Below, one piece after another: positions 1 through 7,776 of a stretch of 16,107 bases of DNA. The stretch is taken from NCBI GenBank assembly GCA_964555935.1, contig CAZKUN010000208.1, positions 1 through 16,107 on the forward strand. Direction: 5' to 3'. The stretch's first letter is position 1. The number at the start of each line of letters is the position of its first letter. The notes beneath the pieces were generated by a model, which made no database searches, had not been told where the DNA came from, and worked only from the letters and a program-made list of their open reading frames with translations. The position numbers and the translations under genes are program-made. Origin of the DNA: CAZKUN01 sp964555935 (GTDB lineage Bacteria > Armatimonadota > Zipacnadia > Zipacnadales > VGFC01).

Positions 1-2480
1 GCCGTTGCCAGCGTCGGCTTCGGCGCCACGGCCCTGTTGCGACTCTCGTGGCAGCCGGTGCACGACACGACCTCACCAGGCATGCCGACGAACCAACTGC
101 GCATCAACTGCAACGCCTTGCCTTCGTCGTCGAGCGGCTGGACGGCAATCGGCGTGTTCGCGGGAATGGTGAAGGCGGCCGAGCCGTCTTCCTCAACCGG
201 CACCGTCCCGAGGACGCGTTTGATATCCCACGGCCCATCCATGCCGATCGATCCTAGCAAGCCCCCGACGCCGCGAGAGCTGAAGTAATAACTGATGACC
301 CGCAGCGACTTCACCTCGCCACGCGGCACGCCCGCCAGGCCCGGGCCGTCGTAGATGTCGGCGAGGAAGACAGATGCCTCGTCCGTGTTGGACTCAACCC
401 GGTCCGACAGCGCCGGCGGCGCGGTCCGCGCTTGGAGCGGCATAGGGTCGAGATACGCGACGCCCTCATCCTGGCGGATCAGCGTCATGTTGTCGAACGT
501 ATCAACCAAGTAGACCCCCCAGAGCGCGGTCGCGCTGGGCTTCATGGCGACGATGTGGTACTCCTCGCTGAGCGGCCACGGGTGGCAGAACTGGGGCCAG
601 ACACCGTCGACGAGACGGTCTTTGACGACGGGCTCAACCTTCGTGCCCCAGCCGGGAATCTCTTGCACGACGCCGTCGGCCTCGCTGCTCCCCAGGCCGG
701 GATCGACAATGATCAGCCGGCCGCTGCGAGCGATCCCATGGTGACCGGTCGCGATCCCAATGACGCGGCTTGGGTCGCCGGGAATGGGCCGCGCATCGAA
801 ATACGAGGGCATGAAATACGAGCCGCTCCCGTAGTACTCCTGCTGCTCCGTGCCGTCGGGATTCATGCGAAACAGGACGCGCGAACTCGAGTGCGGCAGA
901 TCCGCATACTCCCAACGCAGGTACATCACGCGACCGTCCGCGAGCACCGTCGGGCACCAGTCGCTATCCTGCTCGAAGGTGAGCTGGCGGACGCGGCCCG
1001 AGTCGCGGTAGAGCCGATAGAGCGACACCATCTGCGAGCTGCCGTAGACGCAAGGCAGGCCCTGGTACGTGGCGGTCGAGGCGAAGATGATGTCGCCGTC
1101 GGGTAGGTAGCAGGAATCGAAGTGCCCGACGTCAGTGCCATCGTCAGGCGTGACTTGGGTCAGGTCGTTGCCATCCGCCCCCACCTCGAACACGCGCCAG
1201 TTACTCTCCGTGTCGCCGACCGATGAGAACATGATCTTGCCGGCATCGAAGTTCATATCCAGATCGGTGATGATCTTCGCCGTTTCCGGTTTGTAGATCG
1301 TCTCGAGAGTCGACGCGCCTCGGAGGTCGCTCAGGGCCGATATCTCGTTGTTCCAGCCCATCCGGCCCATCGAGTCATTGCTCGTGTGATTCGCGGCTCC
1401 GACGCCCAGGGCTCCCCCCGTCGCGGCGCGGGCGTTGCCACCGAGGTGGCGGCGCAAGACAACCAGCTTCTCGAAATCCAGCAGCGGGTTCGCCAGCAGA
1501 ACGTCGCGCTGGATGGCGACGATCTCCGCCGCCGCGTGCCAGGCATCCATCTCGCCCGCGTCGATGCCCGCCTGAATCGTCTCTTGCCCGTCGCGAGCTT
1601 TCGCGAGCTGCTCGCGGACACTGTCCACGTCCTTGTAGCGCTCGGGGAACCGGGCTGACAGATCGTCGAGCGCGCGGTCCAGCGCGTCAAGGTTCACCAG
1701 AGGCCATTGGGTCTCAACGACCGACCATTTCGCCTGCTCCCCGACAACGTCGTCGTACACGCTCACCCACGCTGCGTCATCGAGGGGCTTATCGCCCTGG
1801 TGCAGCGACGCGGCGCGGGCGTTGAGTTCGGTGGCGGTGGGGCCGGCATGAGACGCGACCCCGGCGATGGCGCGCCGCCCGGAATCGCGATCAGCCGTCC
1901 ACTCGGTGGTGTCACGGTTGAGCGTGACGGAGCGGGTCGACCACTGGCTCGTGCTGCTCTGATCGGCTGGCTTCTGGAATGCGATGTTGGTCTCAAGATC
2001 GTCGCCCGCGAAGACGTGGACCTCGGACATGTGCATGTACTCGGGTCGCGGCACCTGAACGCGCACGAAGCGAGTGCCCTCAGCGTCCACGTCGATCTCC
2101 ATCTTCGTCTCGCAGGCCGTGTCGCCCTGATCGTGAACGATGCGCCAATCCAGGCCGTCGGCGGAGACTTTTAGGTGGAAGTTGTCCAGCCGCTCGGGGA
2201 TGTGAGGCGCGTAGATCGTGACCCTTGAGACGTGGACCTCGGCCTCAAGGTCGACCTGCCACCAGGGCGATGCGTCCTGACTGGTGTGGAACGGGTAGCC
2301 GACGGTGGTGTCGCCGTCAGTGGCCCCGGCGGCGTCCTCGGCCGTGAGGACGTTCGGGAGTGCCGCCCGATTGGCTTCCACGGCGGCCTGCCACGAGGCG
2401 AGATCGGCGGATGCGAGCGATGCGCAGAGCAGTACGAGAATGCATGCGACGAGCGATCTGGGAGCGAGATGGTTGGTCAA
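1..2480 (-). CDS. HzsA-related exported heme c protein with discoidin-like domain, partial (C-terminus beyond left edge)
   Basis: The frame is open to the window edge, giving 826 residues without a stop. Residues 1-25 are a Sec signal peptide ending LASA before DLASW. Residues about 27-160 look like an F5/8 type C (discoidin) domain, with WWQVDL and a typical strand pattern, and a second short NIAFQKPADQSST stretch follows. A helical region covers about 260-345. From about 385 comes a TolB/WD40-like beta-propeller (QLTFEQDSDWCPTV, YLRWEYADLPHS, FRMNPDGTEQQEYYGS). The C-terminal part has LGTVPVEEDGSAAF, then MRSWFVGMPGE and the heme c motif C807-T-G-C810-H811. This order matches the planctomycete family called HzsA-related, which shares the middle domain of hydrazine synthase alpha. 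Kinship does not mean hydrazine synthesis: no hzsB/C partners are visible. The TTG start at 2478-2480 is preferred because GGGAGG lies 10 nt upstream and the signal peptide begins there. An in-frame ATG at 2532-2534 overlaps a possible -10 box. Further heme motifs may lie past the edge. Confidence 0.85.
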   Translation of the reverse strand, partial: MTNHLAPRSLVACILVLLCASLASADLASWQAAVEANRAALPNVLTAEDAAGATDGDTTVGYPFHTSQDASPWWQVDLEAEVHVSRVTIYAPHIPERLDNFHLKVSADGLDWRIVHDQGDTACETKMEIDVDAEGTRFVRVQVPRPEYMHMSEVHVFAGDDLETNIAFQKPADQSSTSQWSTRSVTLNRDTTEWTADRDSGRRAIAGVASHAGPTATELNARAASLHQGDKPLDDAAWVSVYDDVVGEQAKWSVVETQWPLVNLDALDRALDDLSARFPERYKDVDSVREQLAKARDGQETIQAGIDAGEMDAWHAAAEIVAIQRDVLLANPLLDFEKLVVLRRHLGGNARAATGGALGVGAANHTSNDSMGRMGWNNEISALSDLRGASTLETIYKPETAKIITDLDMNFDAGKIMFSSVGDTESNWRVFEVGADGNDLTQVTPDDGTDVGHFDSCYLPDGDIIFASTATYQGLPCVYGSSQMVSLYRLYRDSGRVRQLTFEQDSDWCPTVLADGRVMYLRWEYADLPHSSSRVLFRMNPDGTEQQEYYGSGSYFMPSYFDARPIPGDPSRVIGIATGHHGIARSGRLIIVDPGLGSSEADGVVQEIPGWGTKVEPVVKDRLVDGVWPQFCHPWPLSEEYHIVAMKPSATALWGVYLVDTFDNMTLIRQDEGVAYLDPMPLQARTAPPALSDRVESNTDEASVFLADIYDGPGLAGVPRGEVKSLRVISYYFSSRGVGGLLGSIGMDGPWDIKRVLGTVPVEEDGSAAFTIPANTPIAVQPLDDEGKALQLMRSWFVGMPGEVVSCTGCHESRNRAVAPKPTLAT

Positions 2481-2490
2481 GGGGCAACGT

Positions 2491-2496
2491 CCTCCC
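2491..2496 (-). promoter_or_regulatory. Shine-Dalgarno that decides a TTG start
   Basis: On the minus strand this reads GGGAGG, 10 nt before the TTG at 2478-2480. It supports the rare TTG start of the HzsA-related gene over the upstream in-frame ATG at 2532-2534. That ATG would put 18 charged or polar residues ahead of the signal peptide. Confidence 0.7.
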
Positions 2497-2532
2497 GGAT
2501 GAGCGGATTGGTCGGAATGGCGTTGGTCTCTC

Positions 2533-2561
2533 ATTGTACCTGAACTGCCCCCTACATGGAA
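2533..2561 (-). promoter_or_regulatory. Candidate sigma-70-type promoter for the HzsA-related gene
   Basis: On the minus strand, TACAAT (2538-2533) is one base from the consensus -10. A weak -35-like TTCCAT (2561-2556) lies 17 nt upstream. Transcription would start near 2526, leaving a leader of about 45 nt before the TTG start. It lies in the 93-bp gap after the upstream propeller gene, so the HzsA-related gene may be transcribed on its own as well as by read-through. The -35 is poor and promoter rules in this lineage are not well known. Confidence 0.35.
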
Positions 2562-2573
2562 GTGTTCCAACGG

Positions 2574-5500
2574 TCACCGGCCCCCAAGGCAGACGACGCT
2601 GCCATCCTCAAGCGAAGCCAGCAACCGGCCCCGAGCCGCGATCAGCCCATCGAAAACCGGAGACGTGTCCAACTCAACCTCCGACACCTGGCGCCCATCA
2701 TCAGCCGCCAGTGTCACGAGCCGCGCCCCATAACCGCCCTCGAAACCCACGTAGGGCTCATCCGGATCGAACACGTCCGGCGGCCCCGCGACGAAGACGC
2801 GGTCGCCCGCCTTGACCATCGCGCGCGGCCTCACGGAAACCCACTCGGCCCACAGCGGCGGATCGGCGCGCGTGTAGCCGATCATCTTGTCCAGGCCATA
2901 CGCCGGGCTATCGAGCGTTCGCTCGCCGTCCCGGCGCGCGTAGCCGGACTGAGGGAGCCACGCCACGGGCTCTCGAGATCCCTCCTCGCCGACGATCTGC
3001 GGCTCGGTCGTGTTGTGGTCGGCGAAGATGAGGTACCCCTCCTCGCCGGGGAAGAACATGGGGCTGTGAACGTTGCGGTGGTAGAAGACCTTCGCGCCGT
3101 AGGTCGTGCTTTCGTCGATGACCAGCAGTTGACCGGACTTGGGTGCCTGGTTGGCCAACTGGAAGCCGGGCCAGCGCTTGGAGTACATCCAGAACGTGCG
3201 GTTATACCACGATCCATCGAGCATCCCCGAGGTCGAGAACACGTGCAGGCCAGTGTCCATCTCGCCCTTCGTCGTGAGAATGGGCGAGGTCACCTCCTCG
3301 AGCTCGGGCGTGAGTTGCTTCTGGCGCATGAAGATGGAGTCGCCCTCGCTGACGAGGACATCCGAATTCGCGCCCTCGACATAGAAGGAGACATCCCGGT
3401 CGTCCGGCAGGTCTGGAAAGGGACCCTCAAGCGTAGTGGAGTTCAGCAACTCACCGGTGAGGGCATCGACGGCATACGCGCTAATTCCTCCGTCAATGTA
3501 GGTCGAGCGACCTGCCGTGAAATAGGCGACAGAATCGCGGACGAGGACGCTGCCGTGGACCGGCCACGCGGACTCGAGTTGATCGAAGAACGCCACGCGA
3601 CGGTCAACCGGCGCCGCGAGGAAGCGCCAGACCAGCTTGCCATCGGCCGCGCGCAGGCAGTAGACGGACCCGTCCGCGCTGCCTAGCAGCAACGCGTCGC
3701 CATGAATCGTCGGCGGAGAATCGATGCGACCGCCCGCGACGAAGGTCCAGGATGTCCTGCCGGTGGCGAGATGGAGCGCGTGGATCGTGTGGGCATCCCG
3801 CGACGCGACATAGACGCGGTCGCCCGCCGCGACCGGTTGCGTCAGCCCGCCGCCAAGTTCGGCGCGCCAGATCTGAGATAGATCCCCGCCCACCGACGAG
3901 GACGTCGCTCCGTGGCGCGCGGGATCGTGCCGATACGTCGGCCAGTCGCCTGCCGTGGCCGTACCTGAGCCCGTCACGGAGCCGTAGGCCTCGCCCTTCG
4001 TCAATCGCTCGGAGTCAGGGAGCGAGAGCGATGCCGTATCCGTGCTCGACACGGCGGCGAACCCCAAGAGCTTCGCACCCGGCTCGCAGAAGCACTGATC
4101 GCTGGGGACGTAGAGCATCCCGTTGGCCGGCATGATGCCCAGTTTGCACACGCCGCGCAGCCAGTTGTGCTGCTCGTGGTCGTCCGCCTGTAGATCGAGA
4201 AGCTCGATGCCCTCCAGAGAGCTGATCAGGAAGCGGCTGGTGGCCTTGTTCCGATAGCAGCGATGGTGGTGCTCGGGGCTGCGGAGATTCTCGACGGTGA
4301 TGCGCTTGGTCTCCTCGCCCGTGCGCAGATCGTAGCCGACCGACCGCACGTGCGCGCTCTTGCCGACGATCTTGCCGCCCTCGTCGACGGAGACCATCCC
4401 CGGCCACGCGACGCCATCAATGACGTAGAGGTCCTGCCCCTCGAAACCGCCGGTGGACGCCTCGACCTTCTTCTGCCAGAGCAAGTCGCCGGTCGCTCCC
4501 TCGCGAGCCTCCAGCGAGCGGTTGCCCCGCACGAGCACGACGCCATCGCACGCGATCAGCGCCTTGCCCTTCTTCTCAAGCGGCTCGACCTGCCACAGCG
4601 CGTCGCCAGTAGTCAGGTCAATGCCGGCGAGCGTCTGCCCGACCTGATAGATAGCGCGACCGTCATCGCAGGCGAGGAAGAGACCCTTGACCGCGCCCAC
4701 GTTCTTCTGCCACAGCACCTCGCCGGTCGCCCCACGCACGGCGGCCAGGGCCGCCGGCGGAGCCTGCTCGTCGCCGCGCCGCTTCGCCGCCGCCGAGGGC
4801 AGGTCTCGCGAGGCCACGACGGCAATGCCATCGGCCACGACGATCTCCCGCGCGGGCATCGTCTCCTCAACGGTGGAGAGGATCTCCCCCGTCGCGGCGT
4901 CGAGGATCGAGAGCGGCGCGCCATAGCCGAGCGTCACGTAAACGCGGTTGTCCTCCGCGACAATGCGCCGGTGATTCTCGTTAGGCACGACCGTCCGCGC
5001 GCCGGTGATCTCAGTCCAGTCCTTGTCCCGGAAGCGCGCGTCGGCCCACTCCGGCCAGCCCCACTCCGAGAGTTCTCGCTTCCAGAGGAGCTTGCCATTG
5101 AACGCATCCCGGCAGATCAACGACCAGCGCTCGGGGATGCGTTGGTCCGTGATGCCCATCAGGCCCTCGTCGAAGAAGTAGAAGATCCGGCCGCCCGCGG
5201 TGACCAGGGCCTCAATGCCCGACGGCGTCTCGTGACTCCGCAAAAACAGCGGCGGCGCAACCCACTGCAGCGCGGTCGGCGGGCCAACGACCGTATCGGC
5301 CGCGACGGGGTTATTGCCCGCATCGTGCAGGAAGTGGGACCAGTCGTCGATGTCGTCCGGGCGAGGTTTGACCACCTTGCCCCACCCGCCATCGGCCTTG
5401 ATGTAGGCGACACCCTCGGGCACCAACACGCGCATGATCTCGCCCATCGGCACGGAGCCGGCATCTGACACCACGACCAGGTTGATCAGGTTATCCGCGT

Positions 5501-5804
5501 ATGGCAGCGTGTCGCCGTCGAGCTGCTCGATGGACACGGGCCCATAGAGACCGCGCCGCGATATCCGCCGACGAGCCGTCTCAACCCTCTCCGCATCAGC
5601 GTCCAGCCCATGCACGGTGTAGCGCTCATCCACCCGCAACGCGACGGTCAGTTTGCCGCCGCCGCAACCGAGATGGACGATGAACCCGCCGTCAACACCG
5701 GTCTCGCGCAGGATATCGCGAGCCGACGCGGCGTGAGCTGTGATGCTCAGACAGACGGCCGCGAGAATCGTCACGAGGGTCAGCGGGCGGGTAAATCGCA
5801 TCAT
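2574..5804 (-). CDS. Exported methyltransferase-like / PQQ-type double beta-propeller protein (1076 aa)
   Basis: Residues 1-25 are a Sec signal peptide (hydrophobic core LTLVTILAAVCLSI, cleavage near AHA/ASA). Residues about 28-140 look like a class I SAM-dependent methyltransferase domain: VHLGCGGGKL (44-52) is the glycine loop, HGLDAD (65-70) the acidic end of strand 2, LPYADNLINLVVV resembles motif IV, and IMRVLVPEGVAYI matches the common 'RVLxPGG' element. Two PQQ-type propellers follow, at about 190-580 and 620-1070, with repeats such as ATGEVLWQK, TTGDALWQ, ADGKLVWRF. A Cys/His cluster (HHHRC at 512-516, C553, C571, C573) lies between them. PQQ binding is not shown; these propellers often act as scaffolds. 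Substrate unknown. A GGAGG at 5810-5814 sits 5 nt from the ATG at 5804 and 8 nt from the next ATG at 5801, so either may be used. It is a paralogue of the gene at 7777-11730. Confidence 0.88.
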   Translation of the reverse strand: MMRFTRPLTLVTILAAVCLSITAHAASARDILRETGVDGGFIVHLGCGGGKLTVALRVDERYTVHGLDADAERVETARRRISRRGLYGPVSIEQLDGDTLPYADNLINLVVVSDAGSVPMGEIMRVLVPEGVAYIKADGGWGKVVKPRPDDIDDWSHFLHDAGNNPVAADTVVGPPTALQWVAPPLFLRSHETPSGIEALVTAGGRIFYFFDEGLMGITDQRIPERWSLICRDAFNGKLLWKRELSEWGWPEWADARFRDKDWTEITGARTVVPNENHRRIVAEDNRVYVTLGYGAPLSILDAATGEILSTVEETMPAREIVVADGIAVVASRDLPSAAAKRRGDEQAPPAALAAVRGATGEVLWQKNVGAVKGLFLACDDGRAIYQVGQTLAGIDLTTGDALWQVEPLEKKGKALIACDGVVLVRGNRSLEAREGATGDLLWQKKVEASTGGFEGQDLYVIDGVAWPGMVSVDEGGKIVGKSAHVRSVGYDLRTGEETKRITVENLRSPEHHHRCYRNKATSRFLISSLEGIELLDLQADDHEQHNWLRGVCKLGIMPANGMLYVPSDQCFCEPGAKLLGFAAVSSTDTASLSLPDSERLTKGEAYGSVTGSGTATAGDWPTYRHDPARHGATSSSVGGDLSQIWRAELGGGLTQPVAAGDRVYVASRDAHTIHALHLATGRTSWTFVAGGRIDSPPTIHGDALLLGSADGSVYCLRAADGKLVWRFLAAPVDRRVAFFDQLESAWPVHGSVLVRDSVAYFTAGRSTYIDGGISAYAVDALTGELLNSTTLEGPFPDLPDDRDVSFYVEGANSDVLVSEGDSIFMRQKQLTPELEEVTSPILTTKGEMDTGLHVFSTSGMLDGSWYNRTFWMYSKRWPGFQLANQAPKSGQLLVIDESTTYGAKVFYHRNVHSPMFFPGEEGYLIFADHNTTEPQIVGEEGSREPVAWLPQSGYARRDGERTLDSPAYGLDKMIGYTRADPPLWAEWVSVRPRAMVKAGDRVFVAGPPDVFDPDEPYVGFEGGYGARLVTLAADDGRQVSEVELDTSPVFDGLIAARGRLLASLEDGSVVCLGGR

Positions 5805-5850
5805 CAGGGCCTCCGGGAGAAGTCGCGCAACAGGACCACTTCGCGCGCTA

Positions 5851-5874
5851 TGCTTCGAGACCTGCTTCGAGGCC
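5851..5874. repeat. Two tandem 12-bp repeats in the divergent intergenic region
   Basis: TGCTTCGAGACC (5851-5862) is followed directly by TGCTTCGAGGCC (5863-5874), with one difference. The repeats lie in the 167-bp region between two divergently transcribed genes. A direct-repeat operator for either gene is possible but unproven. Confidence 0.5.
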
Positions 5875-5887
5875 CGCGGACGGGCCT
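5870..5887. repeat. Perfect inverted repeat next to the tandem repeats
   Basis: The arms AGGCCCG (5870-5876) and CGGGCCT (5881-5887) form a perfect 7-bp stem around a CGGA loop. There is no T-tract, so this is not a classical terminator. It overlaps the end of the 12-bp tandem repeats and may be a regulator site or an RNA hairpin in the leader of the minus-strand gene. Confidence 0.45.
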
Positions 5888-5971
5888 ACAGGGAGCGCCG
5901 GGCTGGAATCAGGCATTGAATCACTGAAACGATATGATAGACCGAACGGCCATTCCCACAGGAGACCCCAA

Positions 5972-7768
5972 ATGCGCACCCCCGGTTGGTGGAAAGCCGC
6001 AGTATGGACGTGCATGATTAGTCTGGTGCTCGCGAGCTGCCTGGGCATCTCAGGAGCCTCGGCCCAGGCCGCTGGCGACGTCGGGGCCCATCTGAAGGCG
6101 TTTAACGCCTGGTGCGAGGCGTCACTGCCGCACCCGGTGATTGGACGTGGGGTGTGCATGTTCAGCAACAAGGAGGACGTCCGGCCGAACGAAGACGGCA
6201 CGTACCCCGACGGGGTGCGGCAAGGAGGGACTGTTAGCATCCGATCTGTAGGCCCCAGATACTATGATATTGAGATGGCGCGGCGCGACGAGTTGCCCGC
6301 CTACCAGAGGACGACGATCAACGGTTGGCCAGGGGTCGTCGCCGTCGGCGCCGACGAAGACGATCCCGGCTATGTGCTGGGGTCGGTCACCTGGGGCGGA
6401 GGAGAGATCTGGGCGACCGTCCGCGTCTACGGCAACTATGACGAAGAGGGCGAGGGCGCTCCGACTGTTCGCGAACGGGCGCTTGACTACGCCAGGGCGC
6501 TTGACCTGGCAGTCTTTGGGACGAGAGACGACGCGGACAATGTCGTCCTATCGGGGATCTACCTGATTGACACGTCGAGCTGCATGACGGGGCGACTCTC
6601 CGAAGTGATGCAGAGAGTCGCCGATACCTCGCAGCAGATGGCCGAATGCAACCAGGTCGCGAGGGGGGCTGCCCGCCCAAAACACGGGGTCTCGTACCCG
6701 GATGGGCTGGTTGAGATGGCGATCATCAGCTTCAACCAGGGCAGGATCCGCCTCGAGCAACCATTCACGCGGGACGCGGCGGAATTCCGAGTGTCGGCGG
6801 AGACGCTGGCGTCGACGCCCACGACCGGCCATAGCCCGTTGGCATCCGCCGTGGCACTGGCCCTGGCGTATATGAGGGCATTTGCCAAAGGTGAGACTGG
6901 TACGTGCCACGTCGTGGCGTGTGGCGGGGACAACTCTCCCGGCGGCGGTGACCGAGCGGTTAAGGCCCTCAACCGCGTCCTGTATGAGATCCGGCTCGGC
7001 GCGGTGGATGGCCTGCCGCCTGCCGGGCCGCAGCCCGACCGAGTCGCGAGTGTCCAGTTGCCCATCACAGTTGGCAGCCTCTTCGCGCTTCCCGCGGCAC
7101 TCGCGGCGGCGGACGACCCAAGGGACTTAGGTCGCCCGGGCCCAATCGAGGACGCGCTGGCGACGCTCGAAGCCACCAGCGCGCGTCCGGGCGCCAAGCA
7201 CTCCGTCGCGGTCGCCGGCGTGGGCGTGCAACCGGGCTCAGCTGACGACGATCAGCTCGGCTCGCTGGCGGAAGCCGGCGGCGGGCGATACCTCGTCGCC
7301 GAGGGCCCCGAGGACCTCGGTGATGTTCTCGCTCAGCTTGGGCCAATTGGAGTGGATGGTGATGATGACCAAGGCGAATCAGATCCCAAGCCACCGGTCA
7401 CGATTACAGCGATCGGTGGGGCGGAGGCGGTCGAGACGACGCCGACGGGCGCCAACGGCCCGGTCTCCGTGTGCCGAAGGGTCGTTGACGGCGAGCCAGT
7501 CGGAACGGCGACCACGTTCCAAGGCGTGGATGAACTCATGGTCTACGTCGAATACGAAGACATGCCCGAAGGCACTGAGGCGCTCATCCTGTGCGCAGAC
7601 CCGAATATCGGCACGATCAACATGGTGATGCTCATCGACGGCAGCGGCGCGAGTTGGCTCCCGTGGGAGGCTCCCGATGCCGGCGGATTCGCCCCCGGCG
7701 AGTACCGAGTAGCTGTGATCGTCCGCGGTGAGGAACTCGGCACGTGCACGTTCCAAGTCACCAAGTGA
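5972..7768 (+). CDS. Exported von Willebrand factor A (VWA) domain protein, possible lipoprotein
   Basis: This is a 598-residue protein with a good start: AGGAG lies 7 nt before the ATG. The N-terminus is an export signal. L20-A21-S22-C23 fits a lipobox, while ASA/Q near residue 31 could be an ordinary signal peptidase site. Residues about 36-190 are a domain I do not recognise, with several Trp and Gly (WGGGEIWATVRVYGNY). Residues about 193-460 are a VWA domain. A hydrophobic strand leads into D200-T-S-S-C204, a metal site (MIDAS) variant in which the last Ser of DxSxS is Cys; T285 and D320 are likely later MIDAS positions. An acidic linker (DGDDDQGESD) leads to a C-terminal beta-sandwich-like domain (about 475-598) ending in APGEYRVAVIVRGEELGTCTFQV. 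The role is probably adhesion or protein binding at the envelope. It is the only plus-strand gene here, divergent from one propeller gene and convergent with the other. Confidence 0.8.
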   Translation: MRTPGWWKAAVWTCMISLVLASCLGISGASAQAAGDVGAHLKAFNAWCEASLPHPVIGRGVCMFSNKEDVRPNEDGTYPDGVRQGGTVSIRSVGPRYYDIEMARRDELPAYQRTTINGWPGVVAVGADEDDPGYVLGSVTWGGGEIWATVRVYGNYDEEGEGAPTVRERALDYARALDLAVFGTRDDADNVVLSGIYLIDTSSCMTGRLSEVMQRVADTSQQMAECNQVARGAARPKHGVSYPDGLVEMAIISFNQGRIRLEQPFTRDAAEFRVSAETLASTPTTGHSPLASAVALALAYMRAFAKGETGTCHVVACGGDNSPGGGDRAVKALNRVLYEIRLGAVDGLPPAGPQPDRVASVQLPITVGSLFALPAALAAADDPRDLGRPGPIEDALATLEATSARPGAKHSVAVAGVGVQPGSADDDQLGSLAEAGGGRYLVAEGPEDLGDVLAQLGPIGVDGDDDQGESDPKPPVTITAIGGAEAVETTPTGANGPVSVCRRVVDGEPVGTATTFQGVDELMVYVEYEDMPEGTEALILCADPNIGTINMVMLIDGSGASWLPWEAPDAGGFAPGEYRVAVIVRGEELGTCTFQVTK

Positions 7769-7776
7769 CGGCACGC

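Noticed and set aside
432..1106. Plus-strand frame of 224 aa opposite the HzsA-related gene
   Set aside because: The minus strand here encodes conserved propeller blocks of the HzsA-related family. The plus frame has low-complexity composition and no known motif.
1..2480. Reading the HzsA relation as evidence for anammox
   Set aside because: No hydrazine synthase beta/gamma or hydrazine dehydrogenase genes are present. HzsA-related proteins are widespread in non-anammox planctomycetes.
3500..3513. Inverted repeat AGGTCG-AG-CGACCT
   Set aside because: It lies in codons for a conserved GRSTYI block shared with the paralogue, is only 6 bp per arm, and is expected by chance in this base composition.
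2556..5468. Long plus-strand open frames (376 aa at 2556-3686, 401 aa at 4263-5468) opposite the propeller gene
   Set aside because: They are Arg/Ala/Asp-rich antisense shadows of a well-supported minus-strand gene, with no recognisable motifs. Such frames are common in GC-rich DNA.
5933..5938. TATGAT as a -10 box for the VWA gene
   Set aside because: The only -35-like match (TTGAAT, 5916-5921) is just 11 nt away, too close for a sigma-70 promoter, and no better partner was seen.
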